The notes beneath the pieces are model-generated. The model was not told the DNA's origin. It saw nothing but the letters and a program-made list of their open reading frames with translations, and did not search any database. DNA of 64,000 nt from Dyella terrae (GTDB lineage: Bacteria; Pseudomonadota; Gammaproteobacteria; Xanthomonadales; Rhodanobacteraceae): NCBI RefSeq assembly GCF_022394535.1, contig NZ_CP089414.1:1984001-2048000 (forward strand). The letters are read 5' to 3'. A program made the position numbers and the translations under genes. Below, one piece after another: positions 1 through 8,001 of the stretch (position 1 is the stretch's first letter; each line of letters starts with the position of its first letter).

Positions 1-575
1 CCGTACTGGAAGAGCGCGCGGATGACATGGCGTTCTTCGCTGAGCGCGTGTTGCCGGACGCGATCAGCCGTCTGGAAGCTTTTGTCTCCAAACCGTTCGA
101 ACGCATCGACTACACCGACGCCATCGAGATCCTCAAGAACTCGGGCCAGAAATTCGAGTTCCCGGTGGCCTGGGGCATCGATCTGCAAACCGAGCACGAG
201 CGCTATCTCGCCGAAAAGCACATCGGCCGCCCGGTGGTAGTGATGAACTATCCCGAGCAGATCAAAGCCTTCTACATGCGCCTGAACGATGACGGCAAAA
301 CCGTCGCCGCGATGGACGTGCTGGCGCCGGGCATTGGCGAGATCATCGGCGGCGCGCAGCGCGAAGAGCGCCTCGACTACCTCGACCGCCGCATGACCCA
401 GTTTGGACTCGATCCCGCCACTTATGGCTGGTACCGTGACCTGCGCCGTTACGGCACCGTGCCGCACGCCGGCTTTGGCCTCGGTTTCGAGCGCCTGCTG
501 GTCTACGTGTGTGGCCTGTCCAACATCCGCGATGCCATCCCCTATCCCCGTGCGGCCGGGACGGCTGAATTCTGA
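1..575 (+). CDS. asnS: Asparagine--tRNA ligase, C-terminal part (5' end outside window)
   Basis: Class II aminoacyl-tRNA synthetase that charges tRNA-Asn in the cytosol. Only the last ~190 codons are present; the frame is open from base 3. Visible hallmarks are [16 protein letters not shown] (the AsnRS/AspRS/LysRS catalytic core) and class II motif 3, [10 protein letters not shown], followed by the usual C-terminal segment [10 protein letters not shown]. The short insert and ending fit AsnRS rather than AspRS or LysRS. The gene ends 17 bases before the next start on the same strand. Product identity is secure; the start cannot be seen. Confidence 0.95.
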   Translation, partial: VLEERADDMAFFAERVLPDAISRLEAFVSKPFERIDYTDAIEILKNSGQKFEFPVAWGIDLQTEHERYLAEKHIGRPVVVMNYPEQIKAFYMRLNDDGKTVAAMDVLAPGIGEIIGGAQREERLDYLDRRMTQFGLDPATYGWYRDLRRYGTVPHAGFGLGFERLLVYVCGLSNIRDAIPYPRAAGTAEF

Positions 576-592
576 TCTTCCACGGTTGAGTT

Positions 593-1471
593 ATGCGCTA
601 TCGACTGATCGTCGCCACTGCCCTTCTCGTGTCCACCATGCTGGTGGGCGGCTGCAGCGTGAAAGCGCTGGTACCGCCCAACCTGCGTCCGCCGGAGAAC
701 AACAATTCCGGCCTGGATCAGGCGAAGAAATCCCTGCAGCAGGCCACCCCCTGCTGCAGCACCTTTGCCGATTTCTCCTTCCAGGATTCGCTACCGTGGC
801 GGCCGAAGAAGTTCGAACTGGGTCCGGGCAGCATGGTGGCCAACCTCAATGGCGACCGCAGCTACTTCCTGAGCTTCAGCCTGCCTCGCGAAACGCAGAT
901 GCCCTACCGCGTTGCCGTGAAGTCGGAATTGAACGGCCGCTGGCTGCGCGCGAGCTATCTGTTCGCGCCGACCGTTGTGCTACTGGACGACGCCTTCCAG
1001 CCGATCGACAGCAAGGACTTGAGCCTGTGCGAGCACATGGGCTGGACGGACGACACCACGGGTGCCTTCGGCAGCGTGGATGTCACCGACAATCGCGCGC
1101 GTTACCTGGTGTTGTACAGCTCAGCCAAACAGCAGGCCGGCAATACATACTGGGAGCAGTCACCCGCCGCGTTCTCGGCCGAGGCGCCGGTGAAGATGGC
1201 AGCCGCCGGCACGTTCAAAGTGCCGCACGGGCCCGACGGTACGGTGTGGATCGGCATGATGGACAAGGCCTATCAGGACGCCCAGAACAACGCCATCTGC
1301 GCCAAGCCTGAGCAGGGCAACGGTGTGCTGAGCACCCTGCGTGATGCGATCCCCCTGCCCGGCATCGGCAGCGACGGTGACAAGAGCAATGCAGCCAAGC
1401 CTGCAGCGTCGCCCAGCAGCACAAACAACACGAATTCCTCGCCCGCGACAAACGACTCAGCCAAAGGCTGA
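593..1471 (+). CDS. MalM-like lipoprotein
   Basis: 292-residue predicted lipoprotein. The signal peptide ends in the lipobox LVGGC with Cys21 as the lipidated residue. The body has a CCSTF motif near residue 60 and a central stretch, FAPTVVLLDDAF, that resembles the MalM family (periplasmic maltose-operon protein of enteric bacteria). The last ~45 residues are rich in Ala, Ser, Asn and Thr and are probably disordered. No maltose genes lie nearby, so a role in maltodextrin use is not supported. The MalM assignment rests on remembered motif similarity; a general periplasmic, membrane-anchored role is safer. Confidence 0.7.
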   Translation: MRYRLIVATALLVSTMLVGGCSVKALVPPNLRPPENNNSGLDQAKKSLQQATPCCSTFADFSFQDSLPWRPKKFELGPGSMVANLNGDRSYFLSFSLPRETQMPYRVAVKSELNGRWLRASYLFAPTVVLLDDAFQPIDSKDLSLCEHMGWTDDTTGAFGSVDVTDNRARYLVLYSSAKQQAGNTYWEQSPAAFSAEAPVKMAAAGTFKVPHGPDGTVWIGMMDKAYQDAQNNAICAKPEQGNGVLSTLRDAIPLPGIGSDGDKSNAAKPAASPSSTNNTNSSPATNDSAKG

Positions 1472-1509
1472 GTTCGCATCCGCAGGCCTTCACCAACAAC
1501 AGGCACGGC

Positions 1510-1824
1510 ATGATTCAGCTTTATCTCTCGCTACTCCTGGCCGGCGCCATCTGTTTCGTACTGCACTTCGGCGCGCAATACCGCGTTGCGTCGCTGCTGC
1601 GCAGCCGGCACCCGAACGAGTGGAAGATCATCGCCGAGAGCGACGGCCAGCCCACCAACGCGTTGCGCACGTGGATGCGCCTGCAGTTGGCGCTGCGGTC
1701 GCCCGTACTGCCCGCACTGGAAGACGGCTCCGTTACCCGCTGGCGCCAGGTCTGGCGCTACAGTCCGTGGGCCGCATGGCTGTGCTGGTTCGGCGCACTT
1801 GCCGTGCAGTACACCGCGCGCTGA
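1510..1824 (+). CDS. Small inner-membrane protein of unknown function
   Basis: 104 residues with one hydrophobic segment at the N terminus (about 3-21) and another at the C terminus (about 85-101, WAAWLCWFGALAVQYTAR). A charged central part has a conserved-looking SRHPNEWK motif. It follows the MalM-like gene by 38 bases and precedes the SDR gene by 26 bases, so it may be co-transcribed with them. I recognise no family. Frame, codon usage and spacing all support a real gene. Confidence 0.65.
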   Translation: MIQLYLSLLLAGAICFVLHFGAQYRVASLLRSRHPNEWKIIAESDGQPTNALRTWMRLQLALRSPVLPALEDGSVTRWRQVWRYSPWAAWLCWFGALAVQYTAR

Positions 1825-1850
1825 TCGCACTTTCCTAAGGGGAGACATCG

Positions 1851-2639
1851 ATGCAACTGGATCTGAGCGGACGTCGCGCCCTGGTATGTGGTGCCTCGCA
1901 GGGCATTGGCCGCGCCAGCGCCATCGAGCTGGCTGAACTGGGCGCCAGCGTCACCCTTCTCTCGCGTTCCGCGGATACGTTGAAAGCCGTCGCGGAGGCC
2001 CTGCCCCGCAAGCACGATCAGCAGCATCGATGGTTTGCCGTGGACATGGCCCAGACGGACAACCTGCGCGACGCGCTGGCGGACATCGTGGCCGACCATC
2101 CGGTCGAGATCCTGATCAACAACACGGGCGGTCCGCCGGGTGGTCCTGCCCACACAGCCACCGCCGACGCCTTCGAGACGGCTTTCCGCCAGCACCTGCT
2201 GGCTGGTCAGACGTTGGTGCAAGGGTTGCTCCCCGGCATGCGCGCCAGTGGTTACGGCCGCATCGTCAATGTCATCTCTACGTCGGTGAAGGAGCCGATT
2301 GCCGGCTTGGGTGTATCCAACACCGTGCGCGCCGCCGTGGCGAGCTGGGCCAAGACCTTGTCCGGCGAGCTGGCCGCCGATGGCATCACCGTCAACAACG
2401 TACTGCCCGGCTACACCCGCACCGCGCGCCTGGATGGACTGCTCACCGCACAGGCGCGCAGCAGCGGACGCAGTGAGGAAGACATCGCGCTGGGCATGCT
2501 GTCCACGGTACCTGCCCGTCGTTTTGGCGACGCCGCCGAAGTGGCCGCTGTGATCGCCTTCCTATGCACGCCGGCTGCGGCCTACGTGAATGGCGTGAGT
2601 ATTGCGGTGGATGGCGGCAGGACCCGCTCCCTGAGCTGA
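1851..2639 (+). CDS. SDR-family protein of the atypical BKR-like subgroup
   Basis: 262-residue short-chain dehydrogenase/reductase. The Rossmann motif is GASQGIG (about residues 14-20) and the NAG-equivalent is NNTGG. The usual catalytic Y-x-x-x-K is absent: where YxxxK should precede the AAV helix the sequence reads SNTVRAAVASWAK, with Ser and Arg in place of Tyr and Lys. The C terminus AYVNGVSIAVDGG is typical of FabG-like proteins. An AGGGGAG ribosome site precedes the ATG. A known divergent SDR subgroup lacks the catalytic tetrad in this way. It leads a run of genes that looks like a lower aminomuconate route, so a role there is inferred, but the reaction is unknown. Confidence 0.85.
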   Translation: MQLDLSGRRALVCGASQGIGRASAIELAELGASVTLLSRSADTLKAVAEALPRKHDQQHRWFAVDMAQTDNLRDALADIVADHPVEILINNTGGPPGGPAHTATADAFETAFRQHLLAGQTLVQGLLPGMRASGYGRIVNVISTSVKEPIAGLGVSNTVRAAVASWAKTLSGELAADGITVNNVLPGYTRTARLDGLLTAQARSSGRSEEDIALGMLSTVPARRFGDAAEVAAVIAFLCTPAAAYVNGVSIAVDGGRTRSLS

Positions 2640-2719
2640 CGACATCGTTGCGCATCGTCACGCGCCGCATACGCTCGCGTCCGGTGCAATTGAAGACCCC
2701 AGGCCTTAAGCTTGCTCAG

Positions 2720-4171
2720 ATGCCTACCTTGCGCCTCGCCAATCTGATCGACGGCCGCCTCCAGGCGCCACGCAACGATCGCTGGCTGGACGTGTTCGAG
2801 CCGGCCACCGGCCAGGTCTTCGCACACTGTCCCGACTCCACTTCTGATGACGTCGCCGACGCCGTGGCCGCTGCCCGGCGGGCCGCCCCCGGCTGGGCCG
2901 CGACGCCGACCGAGCAGCGTGCCAGTCTCTTGTATCGACTCGCCGATCTGGTCGAGGCGCGTACGGACGAATTCGTCGCGCTGGAGTCGCGCGACAGCGG
3001 CAAGCCGTTGGTCCAGGCACGCAATCTCGATATTCCCCGTGCGGTTTCCAATCTACGCTTCTTCGCCGCCGCCATCATGGGCTGGAGCAGCGAATCGCAT
3101 GCCATGGAAATCGGGGCGATCAATTACACGCTGCGCCAGCCACTCGGCGTGGTTGGCTGCATCAGCCCGTGGAATCTGCCGCTGTATTTGTTTACCTGGA
3201 AGATCGCCCCTGCACTGGCTGCCGGCAACACCGTGGTTTCAAAGCCATCGGAAATCACACCGTGCACAGCCGCACTGCTCGGCGAGCTAAGCATCGAGGC
3301 AGGCTTCCCGCCCGGTGTGTTCAACATCGTGCAGGGACGCGGCCCCAGCGTGGGGCAGGCCATCGTCGAACACGCTGCGGTAAAGGCGGTGTCGTTCACG
3401 GGAAGCACGCGCACCGGTGCACAGATCGCCGCCGTCGCCGCACCACAGTTCAAGAAGGTATCGCTGGAACTGGGCGGCAAGAATCCGGCTATCGTGTTCG
3501 AAGACGCGGACCTCAGCGACACCAATCTCGACACCATCGTGCGATCAGGCTTTGCCAACCAAGGTGAGATCTGCCTGTGCGGTTCACGCCTGCTGGTGCA
3601 GCGCTCCATCTATGAAACGTTTCGCGAACGCTACCTTGCGCGCGTCAAGGCACTACGCGTCGGCGATCCGAACGAAAACAACAGTGACCTCGGTGCGCTC
3701 GTCTCGCGCGAACACTTCGACAAGGTCATGGGCTGCATCGCCACGGCACGCGAAGAAGGCGGGCGCATTCTGTGCGGTGGCGAAGCCATCACGGTGGATG
3801 GGCGCTGTGCTAGTGGCTGGTTTGTCGCCCCCACCGTCTTCGACGGCCTGGGCAGCGATGCCGCCACCAACCAGCACGAGATCTTTGGACCCGTGGTGAG
3901 CCTGATTCCCTTCGAGGACGAAGCGGAAGCCCTCGCCATCGCCAATGGCACCGGCTACGGGCTCGCTGCATCGGTATGGACGCGTGACCTGTCACGCGCG
4001 CATCGTTTCGGCGCCCAATTGGATTTTGGCATCGTGTGGACCAACTGCTGGCTGCTGCGCGATCTGCGCACGCCCTTTGGTGGCACCAAGCAATCCGGCC
4101 TCGGTCGCGAAGGCGGCGCGGAAGCGCTGCGCTTCTTCACCGAGCCCAAGAATATTTGCATACGCTACTGA
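2720..4171 (+). CDS. NAD-dependent 2-aminomuconate/2-hydroxymuconate 6-semialdehyde dehydrogenase
   Basis: 483-residue aldehyde dehydrogenase of the ALDH8A1 type, which oxidises aminomuconate or hydroxymuconate semialdehyde. Catalytic residues are visible: Asn152 in SPWNLP, Glu250 in LELGGKNP and Cys285 in NQGEICLCGSR. The C-terminal motif RDLRTPFGG and the segment IPRAVSNLRFF contain arginines at the places where aminomuconate semialdehyde dehydrogenases bind the substrate carboxylate. The ATG at 2720 begins MPTLRLAN; the frame is open further upstream but that part overlaps the SDR gene in another frame. A carbonic anhydrase and a RidA-type deaminase follow, which favours the amino form of the substrate. 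Confidence 0.85.
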   Translation: MPTLRLANLIDGRLQAPRNDRWLDVFEPATGQVFAHCPDSTSDDVADAVAAARRAAPGWAATPTEQRASLLYRLADLVEARTDEFVALESRDSGKPLVQARNLDIPRAVSNLRFFAAAIMGWSSESHAMEIGAINYTLRQPLGVVGCISPWNLPLYLFTWKIAPALAAGNTVVSKPSEITPCTAALLGELSIEAGFPPGVFNIVQGRGPSVGQAIVEHAAVKAVSFTGSTRTGAQIAAVAAPQFKKVSLELGGKNPAIVFEDADLSDTNLDTIVRSGFANQGEICLCGSRLLVQRSIYETFRERYLARVKALRVGDPNENNSDLGALVSREHFDKVMGCIATAREEGGRILCGGEAITVDGRCASGWFVAPTVFDGLGSDAATNQHEIFGPVVSLIPFEDEAEALAIANGTGYGLAASVWTRDLSRAHRFGAQLDFGIVWTNCWLLRDLRTPFGGTKQSGLGREGGAEALRFFTEPKNICIRY

Positions 4172-4181
4172 GAATGCTGCC

Positions 4182-4850
4182 GTGAAAAACCCCCTCCAAA
4201 ATCTTCTCGACAGCAATCGCGTGTGGTCCGCCACCATGGTCGAACAGGACCCGCGATTCTTCGAACGTCTAGCTCAGCAGCAAGCCCCCAAATATCTGTG
4301 GATCGGCTGCTCCGACTCACGCGTGCCGGCCACGCAGATCGTGGACCTGCCGCCGGGCGAGATCTTCGTGCAGCGCAACGTCGCCAACGTCGTGTCGCAC
4401 ACCGATCTCAACTGCCTCAGCACCATTCAGTTCGCCGTCGACGTGCTCAAGGTCGAGCACATTCTGGTAGTCGGCCACTACGGATGCGGCGGCGTGCAAG
4501 CGGTGCTGGACGAACGCCGCATGGGCCTGGTCGACAACTGGCTGCGGCACGTGGGCGATGTGGCGCAGAAGCATTCGAAGCTGCTTACCTCGATCGACCT
4601 GATGAATCTGCGCAATGCCCGCCTGTGCGAGCTCAATGCGATGGAACAGGCCGTCAACGTCTGCCACACCACCATGGTGATGGACGCGTGGGAGCGCGGT
4701 CAGAAACTCTCCGTGCACGCGTGGTGCTACAGCCTGTTCGACGGCCATGTGAACGACATGGGCATGCACGTGAGTTCGCGTGACGAGCTGAGGCCCGCTT
4801 ACGAGCGCGCGCTCCAGCGCCTGGGAACCATCCCCGAGTTCAACCGATGA
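4182..4850 (+). CDS. can: Beta-class carbonic anhydrase
   Basis: 222-residue beta-carbonic anhydrase that interconverts CO2 and bicarbonate. The zinc site is complete: Cys43, Asp45 and Arg47 in GCSDSR, then His99 and Cys102 in HYGCGG. Length and motifs match Can of E. coli. The GTG start at 4182 gives the usual N terminus (VKNPLQNLLDSN); the next in-frame ATG would remove conserved sequence. It begins 10 bases after the aldehyde dehydrogenase stop and its TGA overlaps the next ATG (ATGA), so translation of the following gene is probably coupled. Its place in a catabolic run may relate to CO2 released by decarboxylation; that is inference. Confidence 0.95.
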   Translation: MKNPLQNLLDSNRVWSATMVEQDPRFFERLAQQQAPKYLWIGCSDSRVPATQIVDLPPGEIFVQRNVANVVSHTDLNCLSTIQFAVDVLKVEHILVVGHYGCGGVQAVLDERRMGLVDNWLRHVGDVAQKHSKLLTSIDLMNLRNARLCELNAMEQAVNVCHTTMVMDAWERGQKLSVHAWCYSLFDGHVNDMGMHVSSRDELRPAYERALQRLGTIPEFNR

Positions 4851-5266
4851 GCAACGTCGTCCACACGGATCAAGCGCCAGCGCCGGTAGGCGCCTACCCG
4901 CACGCGCGCCGCGTGGGCGACCTGCTGTTCCTTTCCGGCGTGGGCCCGCGCGCACCGGGCAGCAATGCCATTCCAGGGAATGTCTACGACAGCGAAGGCA
5001 AACTCGCCGGCTACGACATCGAAGCACAATGCCGGCAAGTGTTCGCAAACGTGCGCGCTGTGCTCGAAGCCAGCGGCGCACGCTGGGAAGACCTGGTGGA
5101 CATCACCGTGTTCCTTACCGACATGGCGGGCGATTTCCCGGCCTACAACAAGCTCTACGCGGAGCATTTCGCCGGTGTCGACGCGTGCCGCACCACGCTG
5201 GGCATCACGGCGCTGCCGACACCGATCGCCATCGAACTGAAGTGCATCGCCTCACTCAAGCCCTGA
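4847..5266 (+). CDS. RidA/YjgF-family protein, probable 2-aminomuconate deaminase
   Basis: 139-residue RidA-fold protein. The family core is intact: GDLLFLSGVGPR, the helix QCRQVFANVRAVLE, and the C-terminal RTTLGITALPTPIAIELKC with its key Arg. RidA proteins hydrolyse enamines or imines. The PTPIAIE ending and the place next to an ALDH8A1-type dehydrogenase fit the 2-aminomuconate deaminase branch (AmnD/NbaF type) better than housekeeping RidA, which usually sits next to ilvA or spoT. The start overlaps the carbonic anhydrase stop by four bases, and a strong terminator follows. Confidence 0.85.
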   Translation: MSNVVHTDQAPAPVGAYPHARRVGDLLFLSGVGPRAPGSNAIPGNVYDSEGKLAGYDIEAQCRQVFANVRAVLEASGARWEDLVDITVFLTDMAGDFPAYNKLYAEHFAGVDACRTTLGITALPTPIAIELKCIASLKP

Positions 5267-5290
5267 AACGACCTGGCATGCGCGCAAGAA

Positions 5291-5327
5291 AAAAGCCCCG
5301 ACGCTGACGCGCCGGGGCTTTTCTTTG
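5291..5327 (+). terminator. Rho-independent terminator after the RidA-type gene
   Basis: A ten-base stem, AAAAGCCCCG at 5291-5300 with CGGGGCTTTT at 5313-5322, is followed by TCTTT. The A-rich left arm means it can also act on the opposite strand, for the small secreted protein gene that ends at 5336. Confidence 0.85.
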
Positions 5328-5335
5328 ACCGGAAC

Positions 5336-5602
5336 TCAGTGGCTGGCTTCGGTCTGCGGCAGCGTGGACTTAGCCGTGCGCTTGGGGGACTTGCTGCCCT
5401 TCGGCTTGGGCTGGCCGTTGTTGTCGGTCTTGCTCTTCTTGTGATGGTGCGCCGGCGCGGCGGCAGGTGTGGCCGAAGCCGGCTTGGCCGCTGCGGGCGC
5501 AGCCTGCGGGGCTGCAGGCTGCGGGGCTGCGGTCTGCGCCAGCAGGGAACCGGAAAGAGCCATACCCGCTACGAGCAGGGAAGCGATCGCGAACTTGCGC
5601 AT
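5336..5602 (-). CDS. Small secreted Ala/Pro/Lys-rich protein
   Basis: 88 residues. A signal peptide (MRKFAIASLLVAGMALSGSLLAQ) is followed by an Ala-Pro-Gln low-complexity section and a basic tail with HHHKKSK and several Lys-Pro pairs. The ATG at 5602 is chosen because it begins the signal peptide. The layout (signal peptide, low complexity, HHKK basic tail) is very like the secreted protein at 35998-36282, though the repeats differ. Function is unknown; such proteins are common in this order. Confidence 0.7.
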   Translation of the reverse strand: MRKFAIASLLVAGMALSGSLLAQTAAPQPAAPQAAPAAAKPASATPAAAPAHHHKKSKTDNNGQPKPKGSKSPKRTAKSTLPQTEASH

Positions 5603-5798
5603 GTGATAAGCCTCGACTTGAAGAATCTGTGTTCTGCCGCGGACCCGGCCGGAACCCGGCGACACGAGCGGCGCGACGCCTAAAACATGGCATGTTTCCG
5701 CGTTATCCGGAACTGCTCTTTTCTCGCGTCGTTGTCAGATTTTCCCGTTGGCCGTCTTGACATTGCAATCGCCTAACAACGACCGAATGTTTTTGCGA

Positions 5799-6581
5799 TC
5801 AGGCGATACATAGCGCCAGCAACCGCGCGATGGTCTCCTGCACGCGCACTGCTCGTTCATCGGCATACGCGAAACTGTCTTCATCCATATAGTTGAGCTG
5901 TGACAACTCCAATTGCACCGCCTGCACACCTTCAGCAGGCTGGCCATAGTGGCGCGTGATGTAGCCGCCCTTGAAGCGTCCATTGACCACGAAGCTGTAA
6001 CGGGACTGGGCCTCCAGCGCTTCCCTGAGTTGTTCCTGCAAGGCGGCGGAACAACTGGTGCCGTCGGCCGTACCCAGGTTGAAGTCCGGCAGTTGCCCTT
6101 CGAACAACATGGGTACATGGCTGCGGATGGAATGGCCGTCCCACAACACGACACGGCCGTGCTGCGCGCGCAGGCGCTCAAGTTCTTGCGATAACGCTTC
6201 ATGGTACGGACGCCAGTAGACGTTTACCCGACGTTGCATTTCTTCGGCGGTGGGTTCATCGCCATCGAGATAAAGCGGTTCGCCATCGAAACCGATCGTG
6301 GACACCAGGCCGGTTTCGCGCTTGCCCGGATAAAGCGCTTGCCCATCCGCGGGACGATTGAGGTCGACCACGTAGCGCGATGCCGCCGGGCGGATAACGC
6401 TAGCGCCCAAAGCCTTCACGAGCGGTTCGTACAAGCGCCCCACGTGCCAGTCGGTATCGACCGAGCGCTGCGCATTCGGCCGCATGCTCGCGGCGATGTC
6501 GTCGGGAATGTGGCTGCCATCGTGCGGCAGGCTGATGAGCAGCGGCACGGTGCCGCGATGAAGCGTGTAGGTAGCGGTCAT
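5799..6581 (-). CDS. hutG: N-formylglutamate deformylase
   Basis: 260-residue N-formylglutamate amidohydrolase that releases formate and glutamate in the five-step histidine breakdown pathway. Family features include ISLPHDGSHIP at the N terminus, DTDWHVGRLY, SRYVVDLNRP, and WDGHSIRSHVP with its metal-binding His. Length is standard. No other hut genes lie beside it, so here it is a stand-alone gene or a displaced part of the pathway. The ATG lies 43 bases from the end of the glutathione reductase gene on the same strand. Confidence 0.93.
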   Translation of the reverse strand: MTATYTLHRGTVPLLISLPHDGSHIPDDIAASMRPNAQRSVDTDWHVGRLYEPLVKALGASVIRPAASRYVVDLNRPADGQALYPGKRETGLVSTIGFDGEPLYLDGDEPTAEEMQRRVNVYWRPYHEALSQELERLRAQHGRVVLWDGHSIRSHVPMLFEGQLPDFNLGTADGTSCSAALQEQLREALEAQSRYSFVVNGRFKGGYITRHYGQPAEGVQAVQLELSQLNYMDEDSFAYADERAVRVQETIARLLALCIA

Positions 6582-6624
6582 TGCTCGAGTTTAGCGCGGC
6601 CGGCGGTGCCTCGTCCCCGCCGCA

Positions 6625-7971
6625 TCAACTCATCAGCACCAGCTCTTCGGAAGAGCTCGGATGGATGGCGACCGTGGCGTCGAGGTCACGCTTGCGCAGA
6701 CCCATCTTCATCGCGACGGCGAAACCCTGAAGCATCTCGTCCGCACCGCTGCCGAGCACATGCATGCCGACCACGCGCTCGTCCTCACCTGCGCAAACGA
6801 TCTTCATAAGGCTCTTGTAGTGTCGCCCGCTGACGGCCCATTGCAGGGGCGTGAAACGTGCCCGATAGACACGCACCTGTTCGCCATGCAGTTCGCGCGC
6901 TTCGGATTCAGTGAGTCCCACCATCGCCAACGGGGGCTCGGCAAAGACAACGCTAGGAATGTTGTCGTAATCCAGCCGGCTATCCGGTTGCCCGCCAAAC
7001 AGACGATCAGCAAGGCGCCGCCCGGCTGCCACGGCGACCGGAGTCAGTTCGGGACGCCCGGTGATGTCGCCCACCGCGAAGATGCCGTCGACGTTGGTGT
7101 TCTGCCACGTATCGGTGACGACATACCCGGCTTCATTCACGCGCACACCTGCCGCTTCCAGGTCCAGTCGCTCGCTGTTGGGTATACGGCCGACTGCCCA
7201 CAGCACAGCGTCATAGGTGCCGCAGGGACCATGCACGGCGTCGTCGATCACGATGGCCTCGCCTTCGCGATGCAGACCCGTCACCTCGACTTGGCGGGTC
7301 ACCCTGATCCCCGCCTCGCCCATGTGCTGCTCCAGCGCGTCCACCAATTCGATATCGAAGTCCGTGAGCATCCGGCGACGCACGTGCAGCGACACCTCGC
7401 TACCCAATGCATTGAACAGGCCCGCGAACTCGATAGCGATGTAGCCGCCGCCGATCACGGCAATGCGCTTGGGCAATGAGCGAAGTGCAAAGATGTCGTC
7501 CGACACCATGCCGAGATCGAAGCCGGGTAGGTCCAGCCTGCGTGGGCGGCCACCCGTGGCGATCACAATCCGCGAAGAATGCAGCTCTTCGCCGCCGGAG
7601 GTGGCGATGATATCGGCGGACACAAAACGTCCCGTCTCCGCGAATACCTGGATGCCCGCCGCCGCCAGGTTCGCCGCATATCGCTGGCGAATGCCATCGA
7701 TGTAGTGCTGACGCAACTGACGGAAGTGTTCCCAGTCGAGCGGACCCGGCGATGATGCGAAACCGTAGTCGAGTGCGAGTCGTTGTTCCTGCGCCAACTG
7801 CCCTGCGTACCACAGCGCCTTCTTCGGCACGCAGCCGACGTTGACGCATGTTCCACCCAGCGCACCCGGTTCAAGCAAGGCCACACGGGCACCGTGGCGC
7901 GCCGCTCGAATAGCCGTGGCCAAACCGCCGGAGCCACCGCCAAGTACGATCAGGTCAAAGGTTTCCGCCAT
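6625..7971 (-). CDS. gor: Glutathione-disulfide reductase
   Basis: 448-residue class I flavin disulfide reductase that regenerates reduced glutathione with NADPH. The FAD motif is GGGSGGLATAIRA, the redox disulfide is GGTCVNVGCVPKK, and the second Rossmann motif GGGYIAIEFAG is followed by HVRRR, whose arginines select NADPH. The C terminus has the catalytic His in HPSSSEELV. This pattern separates it from lipoamide dehydrogenase. It lies downstream of the frameshifted DadA-like gene with a 30-base gap, so the two may share a transcript. Confidence 0.93.
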   Translation of the reverse strand: MAETFDLIVLGGGSGGLATAIRAARHGARVALLEPGALGGTCVNVGCVPKKALWYAGQLAQEQRLALDYGFASSPGPLDWEHFRQLRQHYIDGIRQRYAANLAAAGIQVFAETGRFVSADIIATSGGEELHSSRIVIATGGRPRRLDLPGFDLGMVSDDIFALRSLPKRIAVIGGGYIAIEFAGLFNALGSEVSLHVRRRMLTDFDIELVDALEQHMGEAGIRVTRQVEVTGLHREGEAIVIDDAVHGPCGTYDAVLWAVGRIPNSERLDLEAAGVRVNEAGYVVTDTWQNTNVDGIFAVGDITGRPELTPVAVAAGRRLADRLFGGQPDSRLDYDNIPSVVFAEPPLAMVGLTESEARELHGEQVRVYRARFTPLQWAVSGRHYKSLMKIVCAGEDERVVGMHVLGSGADEMLQGFAVAMKMGLRKRDLDATVAIHPSSSEELVLMS

Positions 7972-8001
7972 GCTGTTCTCCTGAGCCTGTGGACGCCAAG
8001 A

